From Pseudoduganella violaceinigra DSM 15887 (GTDB taxonomy: Bacteria > Pseudomonadota > Gammaproteobacteria > Burkholderiales > Burkholderiaceae_D), in the NCBI RefSeq assembly GCF_000425385.1, contig NZ_AUDI01000020.1, positions 62,001-126,000 of the forward strand: a stretch of 64,000 bases of DNA, written 5' to 3'. Shown piece by piece: positions 45,354 to 55,606 of the stretch. Position 1 is the first letter of the stretch. Each line of letters starts with the position of its first letter. The position numbers were made by a program, and so were the translations under genes. The notes beneath the pieces are model-generated. The model did not search any database. It was not told the DNA's origin and saw only the letters and a program-made list of their open reading frames with translations.

Positions 45354-45612
45354 ATGATCAACCGGGTCCGTTCGCGCATCGCCCAGCAAACGCTGGCAAT
45401 CCACGATGCCGGCGCTTAGGTGAATGCGCTTGGCAAGCAAGTCGATTTCGGCGGCCAATCGCGGCGCGCTGGCGCGTTGGTTCGCTGAACACCTGCTGCG
45501 CAACCCCAAATATCGCGGCGCATTCGAGCATGTGTGCTTTGCCGTGCTCGATCGCAAGGGCGCCGCCTTTGCCGCCTTTGAAGCGGCGTTTAATGGAAAA
45601 GAATTGAAATGA
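45354..45612 (+). pseudogene. Decayed TIGR02452 family (microbial PARG-like macrodomain) gene
   Basis: A strong AAGGAG and ATG (45354) open a frame reading MINRVRSRIAQQTLAIHDAG, then a TAG stop at codon 22 where the family normally has Tyr. The same frame continues VNALGKQVDFGG, matching the family N-terminus, before a second stop. From about 45465 a different frame reads ARWFAEHLLRNPKYRGAF and HVCFAVLDRKGAAF, the family C-terminus, to TGA at 45610-45612. Roughly 180 residues of the macrodomain core are missing. So the remnant has a nonsense codon, a large internal deletion and a frame change. It still overlaps the NADAR start (ATGA). Confidence 0.7.
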
Positions 45613-46169
45613 GAAATGTAGCCCAATTGTGCGAGCACATTCGCACCACCGGACAAGCCGAAATGGTCCTGTTCTGGGGACACCAGCCGTCGCAGGACGG
45701 CGCCATCAAAAAGACCTGCTTCAGCCAATGGTTCGAGGCGGAATTTGAAGTCGATGGCATCCGCTACCCGACGGCTGAGCACTTCATGATGGCCGGGAAG
45801 GCCCGCCTGTTCGGCGATGAAAAGGCGCTGGCCCGCATCATGCAAGCGCGGAATCCGGGCGCGGCAAAAGCCGCCGGCCGCAAGGTGCAGGGCTTCGACG
45901 AGCCGACCTGGGAGGCGCACCGCTGGGAAATCGTGGTCGCAGCCAACGTCGCCAAGTTTTCGCAGAACCCGCCCTTGCGCGACTTCCTGCTCGCCACCGG
46001 CGACCAGGTGCTGGTGGAAGCCAGTCCGGTCGACCGCATCTGGGGCACGGGCGTGGCCGCCGACTCGCCGCATGCCGGGAATCCCGCCAGATGGACCGGG
46101 CTGAACCTGCTTGGTTTTGCCCTGATGGAAGCGCGTTCACGGATCAGGGAGCGCGGCGGCGTGCGGTAA
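45609..46169 (+). CDS. NADAR family protein (YbiA-like)
   Basis: An intact 186-residue NADAR-domain protein. Family residues are seen in LFWGHQ, CFSQWFEAEFEVDG, YPTAEHFMMAGKA, KFSQNPPLRDFLLATGD and LVEASPVDRIWGTG. Known members either remove ADP-ribose from guanine in DNA or cleave N-glycosidic riboflavin precursors; which applies here is open. The start overlaps the remnant PARG-like gene stop, so it was the second gene of a coupled pair and now depends on the remnant leader for translation. The exonuclease gene begins 9 bases after its stop. Confidence 0.87.
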   Translation: MRNVAQLCEHIRTTGQAEMVLFWGHQPSQDGAIKKTCFSQWFEAEFEVDGIRYPTAEHFMMAGKARLFGDEKALARIMQARNPGAAKAAGRKVQGFDEPTWEAHRWEIVVAANVAKFSQNPPLRDFLLATGDQVLVEASPVDRIWGTGVAADSPHAGNPARWTGLNLLGFALMEARSRIRERGGVR

Positions 46170-46178
46170 AATGGCGGG

Positions 46179-46958
46179 ATGACAGGAAGATTGCTGGCCA
46201 TTGATGGTTTGAATATTGTGCGGCGTGTGTATGAGGCAAGTCCGGAACCGGACTCCGACCTCAAAGCCGAGATAGCGATGCGCCATGCGTTCAGCGCTTT
46301 CCAGCGCCTGGTGAACGGCCACGAACCGACCCATATCCTGCCTGCCTTCGATTACGGCGGCAGCACCTGGCGCCATACCTTGTATAAAGGTTACCGCGAG
46401 GGCCGCCAGCCGATGCCGGACGTGCTGCGCGAAGCGCTGCCGCAGTTCTATATGCAGCTCACCAATATCGGCATGTGCCCGATCTCCATCCCCGACGTGG
46501 AAGCCGACGATGTGATCGGCACCGTGGTTACGCGCTGGCTGGCCGAGAACCGCGGCGAAGCCGTGGTGGCCAGCACCGACAAGGACTTGCACTGCCTGAT
46601 CGCCGAAGGGGCCCGTGTCTGGGACCATTTCAAGTCGGAATGGCATGACCGCGCCTGGGTCGAAAAGAAATGGGGCGTCACACCTGGCATGCTGCCGGAC
46701 CTGCTGGCGCTGATGGGCGACGAGACCGATTCCATCCCCGGCGTCTCGAATGTGGGCGTGAAGACGGCGGCCAAACTGTTGCGAACTTACGGCACTCTGG
46801 ACGCAATCATGGCCGGCGCGGGCATCTTGAAGGACAAAGTCGGCGAAAGCCTACGAAAAGAGCGAGATATGTTGTATCTTTCTCGTCAACTGGTACAACT
46901 AAAGACGGATGTCCGGATCGGCGTGAGCTGGAACATGCTGGCCTGGGACCACCGCTAA
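46179..46958 (+). CDS. 5'-3' exonuclease / flap endonuclease-like protein
   Basis: A 259-residue protein of the PIN/H3TH 5'-nuclease family, like the N-terminal domain of DNA polymerase I or ExoIX (Xni). Metal-site acids are in LLAIDGLNIVRR, FDYGGSTWR, DVEADDVIGT and STDKDLHCL, and the DNA-binding helix-hairpin-helix is IPGVSNVGVKTAAKLL. The KGYREGR segment is a typical arch region. It could trim RNA primers or flaps. It is close behind the NADAR gene and before the receiver-domain gene, probably on one transcript. Confidence 0.88.
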   Translation: MTGRLLAIDGLNIVRRVYEASPEPDSDLKAEIAMRHAFSAFQRLVNGHEPTHILPAFDYGGSTWRHTLYKGYREGRQPMPDVLREALPQFYMQLTNIGMCPISIPDVEADDVIGTVVTRWLAENRGEAVVASTDKDLHCLIAEGARVWDHFKSEWHDRAWVEKKWGVTPGMLPDLLALMGDETDSIPGVSNVGVKTAAKLLRTYGTLDAIMAGAGILKDKVGESLRKERDMLYLSRQLVQLKTDVRIGVSWNMLAWDHR

Positions 46959-46967
46959 GACCTTCCG

Positions 46968-47399
46968 ATGTTAAAAGCAGTCCTTATCGACAGCAGCGCC
47001 GTCGCCCGCGGCCTGCTCAATACGGTGCTGATCGACGGCGGCTATGACGTGGTCGGCCAGGCGCACACCTGCCTGGCGGGCAATGTACTGCTGATCAAGC
47101 ACCACCCCCAGATCATCTGCATTTCGCGCGACTGCATCGAGGCCGACGAGGCGTCCGTGCACGCCATGCGCAAGGACTGGCCGAAAGCCATGCTGTTCAT
47201 GGTGTCGTCGGAATTCGACCAGGCTACGATCCAGAAAGGCCACGCGATGGGCTTCAATGGCTATATCGTGAAGCCGTTCAATGCGGGGACGGTACTGAAG
47301 ACGATCCGCAACACCGTCATCGCGGCGGTGAAGCGGCAGCAGAAAGCGCAGGCCGGCACGCAAGGCGACGGCCCGGCCGAAGGGTCAGACGAAGTTTGA
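46968..47399 (+). CDS. Receiver-domain protein lacking the phospho-acceptor Asp
   Basis: A 143-residue CheY-like single receiver domain (about 3-120) with a polar tail. The first acidic residue is kept (Asp8 in VLIDSSA), as are the Ser of MVSSEF and the Lys of YIVKPF. The strand that should end in the phosphorylated Asp reads HPQIICIS with Ser53 in that place. So it is probably a pseudo-receiver that does not take phosphate in the usual way. No output domain or kinase gene is adjacent. Its last 15 bases overlap the convergent mnmA gene. Confidence 0.82.
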   Translation: MLKAVLIDSSAVARGLLNTVLIDGGYDVVGQAHTCLAGNVLLIKHHPQIICISRDCIEADEASVHAMRKDWPKAMLFMVSSEFDQATIQKGHAMGFNGYIVKPFNAGTVLKTIRNTVIAAVKRQQKAQAGTQGDGPAEGSDEV

Positions 47400-48494
47400 G
47401 TCGTCGATGATGCCGCCGCCGAGGCAGACATCGCCGTCGTACAGCACGGCCGACTGGCCGGGCGTCACCGCCCACTGGGCATCCATGAATTTCAGCGCGA
47501 ACTCGCTGTCGCCCCTGGCGGCGACGTCGCACGGCACGTCGGCCTGGCGGTAGCGGGTCTTGGCGCTGATGCGGCCGGCCTCCGGCGCCACGTCGGCGAC
47601 CCAGCTGGCCTGGCCCGCTTGCAGCGCGTCCGACAGCAGCCAGGGGTGGTCATGGCCCTGCACCACCCACAGCGTATTGTTCTCCACGTCCTTGCGCGCC
47701 ACATACCAGGCGTCGGACGAGCCGTCGGCGTTCTGGTAGGTCTTCACGCCGCCGATGCCGATGCCCTTGCGCTGGCCCAGGGTGTAGAAGGACAGGCCCA
47801 CGTGCTCGCCCACCACCTTGCCGTCCGGGGTCTTGATCGGGCCCGACTTGTAGGACAGGTAGCGGTTCAAAAATTCACGGAACGGGCGCTCGCCGATGAA
47901 GCAGATGCCGGTGGAATCCTTCTTGGCCGCATTCGGCAGCTGCAGTTTTTCCGCGATCTTGCGCACTTCGGTTTTCGGGATTTCGCCCAGCGGGAACAGG
48001 GTCTTGGACAACTGCGCCTGGTTCAGGCGGTGCAGGAAGTAGCTCTGGTCCTTGGTGTGGTCGACCGCCTTCAGCAGCTCGTGGCGGCCGCTCACGGTGT
48101 TGTGGCGCACGCGCGCATAGTGGCCGGTGGCGATCAGGTCCGCGCCCAGGTGCATGGCGTGGTCGAGGAAGGCCTTGAACTTGATCTCCGCATTGCACAG
48201 CACGTCCGGATTCGGGGTGCGGCCGGCCTGGTACTCGCGCAGGAATTCCGCGAACACGCGGTCCTTGTATTCGGCGGCGAAGTTGACCGCTTCGATGTCC
48301 ACGCCCACCACGTCGGCCACGCTGGCCGCGTCGATCCAGTCCTGGCGCGTGGAGCAGTATTCGGAATCGTCGTCGTCTTCCCAGTTCTTCATGAACAGGC
48401 CGATCACTTCATAGCCTTGCTCTTTCAGCAGCCATGCGGAAACGGAGGAGTCGACGCCACCGGACATGCCGATGACTACTTTTTTCTTGGTCAT
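47385..48494 (-). CDS. mnmA: tRNA 2-thiouridine(34) synthase
   Basis: A 369-residue tRNA thiolase that makes the 2-thio group of wobble uridine in Lys, Glu and Gln tRNAs. The PP-loop ATP motif is [12 protein letters not shown]. The catalytic Cys pair is expected in [10 protein letters not shown] and [25 protein letters not shown] at ATG 48494 is the usual N-terminus. The frame stays open upstream into the Nudix gene, but a longer start is not conserved in form. No ribosome site is visible before 48494, which may mean weak or leaderless initiation. Confidence 0.94.
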   Translation of the reverse strand: MTKKKVVIGMSGGVDSSVSAWLLKEQGYEVIGLFMKNWEDDDDSEYCSTRQDWIDAASVADVVGVDIEAVNFAAEYKDRVFAEFLREYQAGRTPNPDVLCNAEIKFKAFLDHAMHLGADLIATGHYARVRHNTVSGRHELLKAVDHTKDQSYFLHRLNQAQLSKTLFPLGEIPKTEVRKIAEKLQLPNAAKKDSTGICFIGERPFREFLNRYLSYKSGPIKTPDGKVVGEHVGLSFYTLGQRKGIGIGGVKTYQNADGSSDAWYVARKDVENNTLWVVQGHDHPWLLSDALQAGQASWVADVAPEAGRISAKTRYRQADVPCDVAARGDSEFALKFMDAQWAVTPGQSAVLYDGDVCLGGGIIDDSNFV

Positions 48495-48537
48495 AATACG
48501 GAGGGGTGTTGCAAATTTTCCAAAATAGAAGAAATCG

Positions 48538-49020
48538 TCAGACTTCTTCAAATACCGACACATGGGTGTGCAGGATTTCCAGCGGCGCGCGCTTGCCCGC
48601 CAGGTATTCGTCCACGCAAGTCAGCAGCAATGGGCTGCGGTGGCGTTCGCGGCAGGCGGCGATTTCATCGCGCGTCATCCAGTAGGTGCCCAGGATGCCT
48701 TCATCGAGCGGGCGGTCTTCATGCAGTCTGCCCACCTCGCCGCAGAAGGCAAAGCGCAGGAAGGTCACCAGCTGGCCGGTGCGCGCCGAACGGTAGCGCG
48801 ACATATACATGCCCACCAGCGCGGTCGGGGTGAAATCGTAGGCTGTTTCTTCCAGCGTTTCGCGCACCACGGCCTGTTCCAGCGACTCCAGCGGATCGAG
48901 GTGGCCGGCGGGCTGGTTCAACCGAATGCCGTCACTGGTTTCTTCTTCAATCAGAAGAAACTTTCCATCGCGCTCGATGACGGCGGCGACTGTGACATTC
49001 GGTTTCCAGGTGCGCGGCAT
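48538..49020 (-). CDS. Nudix hydrolase, NudJ-like
   Basis: A 160-residue Nudix enzyme with the catalytic box [20 protein letters not shown] (the trailing Gly-hydrophobic pair replaced by TAYDF). The N-terminus [21 protein letters not shown] and the [10 protein letters not shown] motif match NudJ, a phosphatase of thiamine and nucleoside pyrophosphates. It lies immediately upstream of mnmA, as nudJ-mnmA do in E. coli, and the two are probably one operon. Confidence 0.9.
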   Translation of the reverse strand: MPRTWKPNVTVAAVIERDGKFLLIEEETSDGIRLNQPAGHLDPLESLEQAVVRETLEETAYDFTPTALVGMYMSRYRSARTGQLVTFLRFAFCGEVGRLHEDRPLDEGILGTYWMTRDEIAACRERHRSPLLLTCVDEYLAGKRAPLEILHTHVSVFEEV

Positions 49021-49185
49021 GTTAGTCCATCCTTAGAAGACCCGACATTGTAGCCTGATCTTGACCTTCCGTTGTTACCACAGTGTGAAATCCTTGTGCG
49101 GCGCAACATTTCTTTTCGCGTAATGTTGGCGACAGAACATTTCATGTTAGATTTTAGTCAGTTTTTCCCACTATTTGGAGGCATT

Positions 49186-50298
49186 ATGAAGATTGGCGTA
49201 CCGGCCGAGTCTAGGCCGGGGGAGACCAGGGTGGCAGCGACGCCCGAAACGGTCAAGAAACTCGCAGTCAAACACCAGGTGATCGTGCAGGCGGGAGCCG
49301 GCATTTCCGCCTCGGTGACGGACGAAGCATATGCCGCTGCCGGCGCCACCATTGGCACCGCGGCAGAGGCACTGGGCGCGCAAATGGTACTGAAGGTACG
49401 CGCCCCGAACGCCGAGGAGCGCGGCCAGATGAAATCGGGCTCGGTGCTGGTCGGCATGCTGAATCCCTTTGATGGGGAAAACATTGCGGCCATGGCGGCT
49501 TCCGGCCTGTCCGCGTTTGCATTGGAAGCTGTGCCGCGTATCACGCGCGCCCAGTCGATGGACGTGCTGTCCTCCCAGGCCAATATCGCGGGCTACAAGG
49601 CCGTGATGGTTGGCTCGAATACCTACCAGCGTTTCATGCCCATGCTGATGACGGCGGCGGGCACCGTGAAAGCGGCCCGTGTGCTGATCATGGGCGTCGG
49701 CGTGGCCGGCCTGCAGGCCATTGCTACGGCCAAGCGCCTGGGCGCGGTGATCGAAGCGTCCGACGTGCGTCCGCCGGTGAAGGAGCAGGTGGAGTCGCTC
49801 GGCGCGAAATTCATCGACGTGCCTTACCTGACCGATGAAGAGCGCGAGATCGCGCAAGGCGCGGGCGGCTATGCGCGCCCGATGCCGGCCGCCTGGATGA
49901 AGCGCCAGGCAGAGCTGGTGCACGAACGCGCCAAACAGGCCGACATCGTGATCACCACGGCATTGATCCCGGGCCGCCCGGCGCCGGTGCTGATTTCCGA
50001 AGACACCGTCAAGGCCATGAAGCCCGGCTCCGTCATCGTCGACCTGGCGGTGGAGCAGGGCGGCAATTGCCCGTTGTCCGAGCTGGGCAAGACGGTCATC
50101 AGGCACGGCGTGCATATCGTGGGCGAGCCGAACCTGGCCTGCCACGTGGCGGCCGACGCCTCCGCCCTGTACTCGCGCAATGTGCTCGATTTCCTCAAGC
50201 TGGTATTCGACAAGGAAGACCAGCTGGTGATCGACCGCGAGGATGAAATCATCAAAGCGACGCTCGTCTGCCACGGCGGCGAGACGCTGCGGAATTAG
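49186..50298 (+). CDS. pntAA: NAD(P) transhydrogenase subunit alpha, part 1
   Basis: A 370-residue soluble NAD(H)-binding domain (dI) of proton-translocating transhydrogenase. It starts MKIGVPAESRPGETRVAATPE and has the Rossmann motif LIMGVGVAGLQAIATAKRLGA and the mobile-loop region YARPMPAAWMKRQ. The enzyme uses the proton gradient to make NADPH from NADH. The alpha subunit is split into two genes here, as in Rhodospirillum, unlike E. coli. GGAGG precedes ATG 49186. A possible promoter (TTGGCG-N16-TAGATT, 49126-49153) is weak. Confidence 0.94.
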   Translation: MKIGVPAESRPGETRVAATPETVKKLAVKHQVIVQAGAGISASVTDEAYAAAGATIGTAAEALGAQMVLKVRAPNAEERGQMKSGSVLVGMLNPFDGENIAAMAASGLSAFALEAVPRITRAQSMDVLSSQANIAGYKAVMVGSNTYQRFMPMLMTAAGTVKAARVLIMGVGVAGLQAIATAKRLGAVIEASDVRPPVKEQVESLGAKFIDVPYLTDEEREIAQGAGGYARPMPAAWMKRQAELVHERAKQADIVITTALIPGRPAPVLISEDTVKAMKPGSVIVDLAVEQGGNCPLSELGKTVIRHGVHIVGEPNLACHVAADASALYSRNVLDFLKLVFDKEDQLVIDREDEIIKATLVCHGGETLRN

Positions 50299-50307
50299 GA
50301 GATACGC

Positions 50308-50649
50308 ATGGAAGTCAGTCACACCATCATCAACCTGATCATCTTCGTGCTGGCCGTGTATGTGGGCTACCACGTGGTCTGGAACGTCACGCCGGCGCTG
50401 CATACGCCGCTGATGGCGGTCACCAATGCGGTATCGGCCATCATCATCGTGGGCGCCATGCTGGCGGCGGCGCTGACCGAGGGCCTGGTCGGGCAAATCA
50501 TGGGCACGCTCGCCGTGGCCCTGGCCGCGGTCAATGTGTTCGGCGGATTCCTGGTCACCCAGCGCATGCTGGAGATGTTCAAGAAGAAGGAGAAGCCCAA
50601 GGCGGCGCCCGCCGCCGCCGCATCGTCCGAGAAGGAGGCCAACGCATGA
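50308..50649 (+). CDS. pntAB: NAD(P) transhydrogenase subunit alpha, part 2
   Basis: A 113-residue membrane subunit with three to four helices (TIINLIIFVLAVYVGYHVVW, TPLMAVTNAVSAIIIVGAML and a third around GTLAVALAAVNVFGGFLV). It forms part of the proton channel (dII). The segment LMAVTNAVSAIIIVGA is strongly conserved in transhydrogenases. A Lys/Ala-rich tail ends it. AGGAGA precedes the ATG, and the stop overlaps pntB (ATGA). Confidence 0.94.
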   Translation: MEVSHTIINLIIFVLAVYVGYHVVWNVTPALHTPLMAVTNAVSAIIIVGAMLAAALTEGLVGQIMGTLAVALAAVNVFGGFLVTQRMLEMFKKKEKPKAAPAAAASSEKEANA

Positions 50650-52178
50650 GCTTCATCACCATGAACCTGGTCACGATGATGTACCTGATCGCGTCGGTCT
50701 GCTTCATCCAGGCGCTGAAAGGCTTGTCGTCGCCGGCCTCGGCCCGGAAGGGCAACGCCTTCGGCATGGCCGGCATGGCCATTGCCGCCGCCACCACCGT
50801 GGCGCTGATCCTGCGCCTGAAGGCCGATGCGGCGGCAGCTGCCGAAAGCGCGGAAGCGCTGGCGGCGGCCGCGCGTTCCGTCGGCATGGACGTGCCGGCG
50901 CGTTCCGGCTCGGGCAGCCTGGGCCTGGGCCTGGTGCTGCTGGGCGTGGCGGTCGGCGGCGGCATCGGCGCCTTCCTCGCCAAGCGCGTCGAGATGACCA
51001 AGATGCCGGAACTGGTGGCGGCCATGCACTCGCTGATCGGTCTGGCGGCGGTCTGCATCGCCGTCGCGGCGGTGGCCGAACCGCACGCCTTCGGCATCGC
51101 GGCGCGCGGCGATGCCCTGCCGATCGGCAACCGCATCGAACTGTTCATCGGCACCTTTGTCGGCGCGATCACCTTCAGCGGGTCGGTGATCGCCTTCGGC
51201 AAGCTGGCCGGCAAATACAAGTTCCGCCTGTTCCAGGGCGCGCCGGTGGTGTTCGGCGGCCAGCACATGCTGAACCTGGTGCTGGCGCTGATCATGGTCG
51301 GCCTGGGCCTGGTGTTCGTGTTCAGCGGCGGCAGCGAACCGGCCTGGGTGCCGTTCCTGCTCATGACGGCGATCGCCTTCTTGCTGGGCGTGCTGATCAT
51401 CATCCCGATCGGCGGCGCCGATATGCCGGTGGTGGTGTCGATGCTGAACTCCTACTCGGGCTGGGCGGCGGCCGGCATCGGCTTCTCGCTGAACAACTCG
51501 ATGCTGATCATCGCCGGCTCGCTGGTGGGCTCTTCGGGCGCCATCCTGTCCTACATCATGTGCAAGGCCATGAACCGCTCCTTCTTCAACGTGATCCTGG
51601 GCGGCTTCGGCGGCGACACCTCCGCCGCGGCGGCAGGCGGCGCGCAGCAGCAGCGCAATGTGAAGTCGGGCTCCTCGGACGACGCCGTGTTCCTGATGCA
51701 GAACGCCGAGACCGTGATCATCGTGCCCGGCTACGGCCTGGCGGTGGCGCGCGCCCAGCACGCGCTGAAGGAACTGGTCGAAAAGCTGGGCCACCACGGC
51801 GTCACGGTGAAGTACGCGATCCATCCGGTGGCAGGCCGCATGCCCGGCCATATGAACGTGCTGCTGGCGGAAGCCGAAGTGCCGTACGACCAGGTGTTCG
51901 AGATGGAGGACATCAACAGCGAATTCGCGCAGGCCGACGTGGTGCTGGTGCTGGGCGCGAATGACGTGGTGAACCCGGCGGCGAAAGACCCGAAATCGCC
52001 GATCGCCGGCATGCCGATTCTCGAGGCCTACAAAGCCAAGACCATCATCGTCAACAAGCGCTCGATGGCGTCCGGCTATGCCGGCCTGGACAACGAGCTG
52101 TTCTACATGGACAAGACCATGATGGTGTTCGGCGATGCCAAGAAAGTGTTGGAAGACATGGTCAAAGCCGTCGAGTAA
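50646..52178 (+). CDS. pntB: NAD(P) transhydrogenase subunit beta
   Basis: A 510-residue subunit with about nine N-terminal membrane helices (residues 1-290) and the NADP(H)-binding dIII domain (about 330-510). The dIII signatures GYGLAVARAQHALKELVEKL, HPVAGRMPGHMNVLLAEA, GANDVVNPAA and NKRSMASGYAGLDNELFY are all present. Translational coupling to pntAB through ATGA supports balanced synthesis. The 76-bp palindrome lies 12 bases after its stop. Confidence 0.96.
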   Translation: MSFITMNLVTMMYLIASVCFIQALKGLSSPASARKGNAFGMAGMAIAAATTVALILRLKADAAAAAESAEALAAAARSVGMDVPARSGSGSLGLGLVLLGVAVGGGIGAFLAKRVEMTKMPELVAAMHSLIGLAAVCIAVAAVAEPHAFGIAARGDALPIGNRIELFIGTFVGAITFSGSVIAFGKLAGKYKFRLFQGAPVVFGGQHMLNLVLALIMVGLGLVFVFSGGSEPAWVPFLLMTAIAFLLGVLIIIPIGGADMPVVVSMLNSYSGWAAAGIGFSLNNSMLIIAGSLVGSSGAILSYIMCKAMNRSFFNVILGGFGGDTSAAAAGGAQQQRNVKSGSSDDAVFLMQNAETVIIVPGYGLAVARAQHALKELVEKLGHHGVTVKYAIHPVAGRMPGHMNVLLAEAEVPYDQVFEMEDINSEFAQADVVLVLGANDVVNPAAKDPKSPIAGMPILEAYKAKTIIVNKRSMASGYAGLDNELFYMDKTMMVFGDAKKVLEDMVKAVE

Positions 52179-52190
52179 GTACGGCCGGGT

Positions 52191-52266
52191 CCGTGGCAAC
52201 CTTGGGGTCAGGCTCTTGGGTTGCCACGCGTGGCAACCCAAGAGCCTGACCCCAAGGTTGCCACGG
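52191..52266. repeat. Family B repeat copy 3: perfect 76-bp palindrome
   Basis: The two 38-base arms (52191-52228 and 52229-52266) are exactly complementary with no spacer; the centre is CCACGCGTGG. The arms contain GTGGCAACCTTGGGGTCAGG, the core also seen in copies 1 and 2. It lies between the convergent pntB and binding-protein genes and can form a long hairpin in RNA or a cruciform in DNA. Confidence 0.9.
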
Positions 52267-52286
52267 GCTCTTCCGTGACGCTGCCC

Positions 52287-53147
52287 TTATTTGCCGGGAT
52301 GCGAGCGCTGGCGCTGGAACTCGCTGAGCTCGCTGGCGTAGCGCCGCCGCGATGCCGGCGTGTGCCAGTCGTCCTGTGCCTTGAGCATGGCGGCTGCGCC
52401 TTCCGGCGTGCCGACGATGCGGTCGATGCGGCGCACGGCCGCCTGCCCCCAGGCATTGCGCGGGCAGGCAATGCCGCCCAGCAGGGGCTTGTTGTTCTGG
52501 GCGATCGGCACCGTCGCCAGCGTGCCGATGCTGGGATCGCGGCTGCTGGCGTATTGCAGCGCATAGTCGTAGTCCAGGGTGTAGTCGGCGCGCCCGTGCG
52601 CCACCAGCTTTAGCACGTTGCGCCCGTAATCGCCGACCGAGGTGGTCTCCAGCCGCGAGCCGGCCGGACGGCCGGCGATCAGTTCGTCGACCGCCGCGCC
52701 GTAGCTGCGCCGTTCCACGACGATGCCGCGCAAGGCCGGATCGGCGATCAGCTTTTCCATATCGGCTTCGCCATGGGCGTTGAGCGGCAGGCGCGACAAC
52801 GTGCCCGGCTGCACCACCAGCTGCGGCGGCGGCACCAGGCTGGTGTCGACGAAGTAGGCCAGTTTTTCGCGCGCGGCATTGCGCAGGGCCGCCACCACGC
52901 AGGCCCGTTCGCCGCGTTCGATCATCAGCCAGGAGCGCTTGGGATTGGCGTACACGAAGCGGTGCTCCACCTCGGGCCAGCGGGCGCTGATGTACAGCAC
53001 GATCTGGTCGGCGAAGCCGTTGCTGGGCTTGCCGTTCACCGGCATCGAGGCGGGCGGAATGTCGGGCATCAGCCAGGACATGGTGTCCCGCGCCTGCGCC
53101 CCGGGCGCCAGCACGATGGCGAGCAGGGCGAAGGCGGGGCGGCGCAT
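52287..53147 (-). CDS. Periplasmic substrate-binding-like protein (TIGR02285 type)
   Basis: A 286-residue exported protein (signal peptide about 19 residues, ending PGAQA) with a bacterial family 3 solute-binding fold. The segment DTMSWLMPDIPPASM after cleavage and GRADYTLDYDYALQYA near the end fit the TIGR02285 subgroup, whose ligand is unknown. No ABC permease or ATPase genes are nearby, so it may be a sensor or orphan. AAGGAAG lies before ATG 53147. It is the last gene after ubiH, with a 9-base gap. Confidence 0.72.
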   Translation of the reverse strand: MRRPAFALLAIVLAPGAQARDTMSWLMPDIPPASMPVNGKPSNGFADQIVLYISARWPEVEHRFVYANPKRSWLMIERGERACVVAALRNAAREKLAYFVDTSLVPPPQLVVQPGTLSRLPLNAHGEADMEKLIADPALRGIVVERRSYGAAVDELIAGRPAGSRLETTSVGDYGRNVLKLVAHGRADYTLDYDYALQYASSRDPSIGTLATVPIAQNNKPLLGGIACPRNAWGQAAVRRIDRIVGTPEGAAAMLKAQDDWHTPASRRRYASELSEFQRQRSHPGK

Positions 53148-53156
53148 ATTCTTCCT

Positions 53157-54289
53157 TTAGCGCCGGCCGTACATCATCAGTTCGGCCAGCACGGCGCGGG
53201 CCGGGGCGGCGACATCGAGCGCGGCCAGCCCTAGGCCCAGCAGGGGCTGCAGCGAGGAGTCGTTGGCGAAGATGCGCGCCATGGTGTCGGTCAGGCGCAC
53301 CGCCAGCTTGCGGTCCTGCCGGCGCAGGGCGGCGTATTGCGCCAGCGCTGCCGGCGTCGCGCCGCGCGCCAGGCAGCGCGCCAGTTCGGCGGCGTCGCGC
53401 AGGCCCAGGTTCAGGCCCTGGCCGGCCACCGGGTGCAGGGTTTGCGCGGCATTGCCGATGGCGACGCTGCGCGCGCTGCCGGTGGCGCCGGCATTGAGTC
53501 CGAGCGGGAAGGCCAGGCGACGCGTCGCATGCGTGAATGTGCCGAGGCGATCGCCGAAGGTTTCGCCCAGCCTGGCCAGGAAGCTGGCCTCGTCCAGTGC
53601 CAGCAGGGCCTGCGCCGAGTCCGGGCGCACGCACCAGACCAGCGCGTAGCCATCGTCCTGCGGCAGCAGGGCCAGCGGGCCTTCGCCGGTGAAGCGCTCG
53701 TAGGCGCGGTGCGCCACCGGGGCGCTGGTGTTCACTTGCGCGATGATGGCGCTCTGGCGGTAGTCGCGCTGCTCTTCTTTCGCCTGCTGCTCGCCGAACA
53801 GGCCCCCTTCGGCCTGCACCAGCACGGCGGCGCGCAGCGCACGCGGGCCCTCGCCTTCGCATGCGAGGTGCAAGGTGACGGCGTCGGCCGCTTCCGCGCT
53901 GCCGCTCACGCGCACCGGGCGCAGCGCGGCGACGCCGAGGCGGGCGCAGACATTGCCCAGCGCTTCGGCGATGGCGCCGTAGCGGGTGACATAGCCCAGC
54001 GCCGGCAGCTGATGTTCGTCGCGCGTGATCATGCTGCGGCCGAAATGGCCGCGCCGCGACACGTGGATTTCATGGATGGCGGTGGCGTGGATCGGCCAGG
54101 CGCCGACCTGCTCCAGGATCTGGCGGCTGCCGTAGGACAGGGCCAGGGTGCGCGGGTCCTGCATGGCTTGCGCCAGCGGCTTGGCGTCGACCAGCGCCAG
54201 GCGTGCCGGGTCGGCGCCGCGCCGCACCAGCAGCGCCGCCAGCGCCATGCCGGCCGGGCCGGCGCCGCAAATGGCGATATCGTAGTCAG

Positions 54290-54293
<4 letters not shown>
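53157..54293 (-). CDS. ubiH: UbiH/COQ6-type FAD monooxygenase
   Basis: A 378-residue aromatic hydroxylase of ubiquinone synthesis. The FAD loop is AICGAGPAGMALA (residues 7-19), the second signature is PRTLALSYGSRQILEQVGAW and the third is GNAAQTLHPVAGQGLNLGLRDA. The HVSRRGHFGRS stretch resembles UbiH more than UbiF or UbiI, but the exact ring position hydroxylated cannot be fixed. Its start overlaps the pepP stop. A pepP-ubiH pairing also occurs in E. coli. Confidence 0.85.

Positions 54294-55602
<1,309 letters not shown>

Positions 55603-55606
<4 letters not shown>

Noticed and set aside
50367..52241. Open frame of 624 codons on the minus strand
   Set aside because: It lies opposite pntAB and pntB and is rich in His, Gln and Arg; no family is recognisable.
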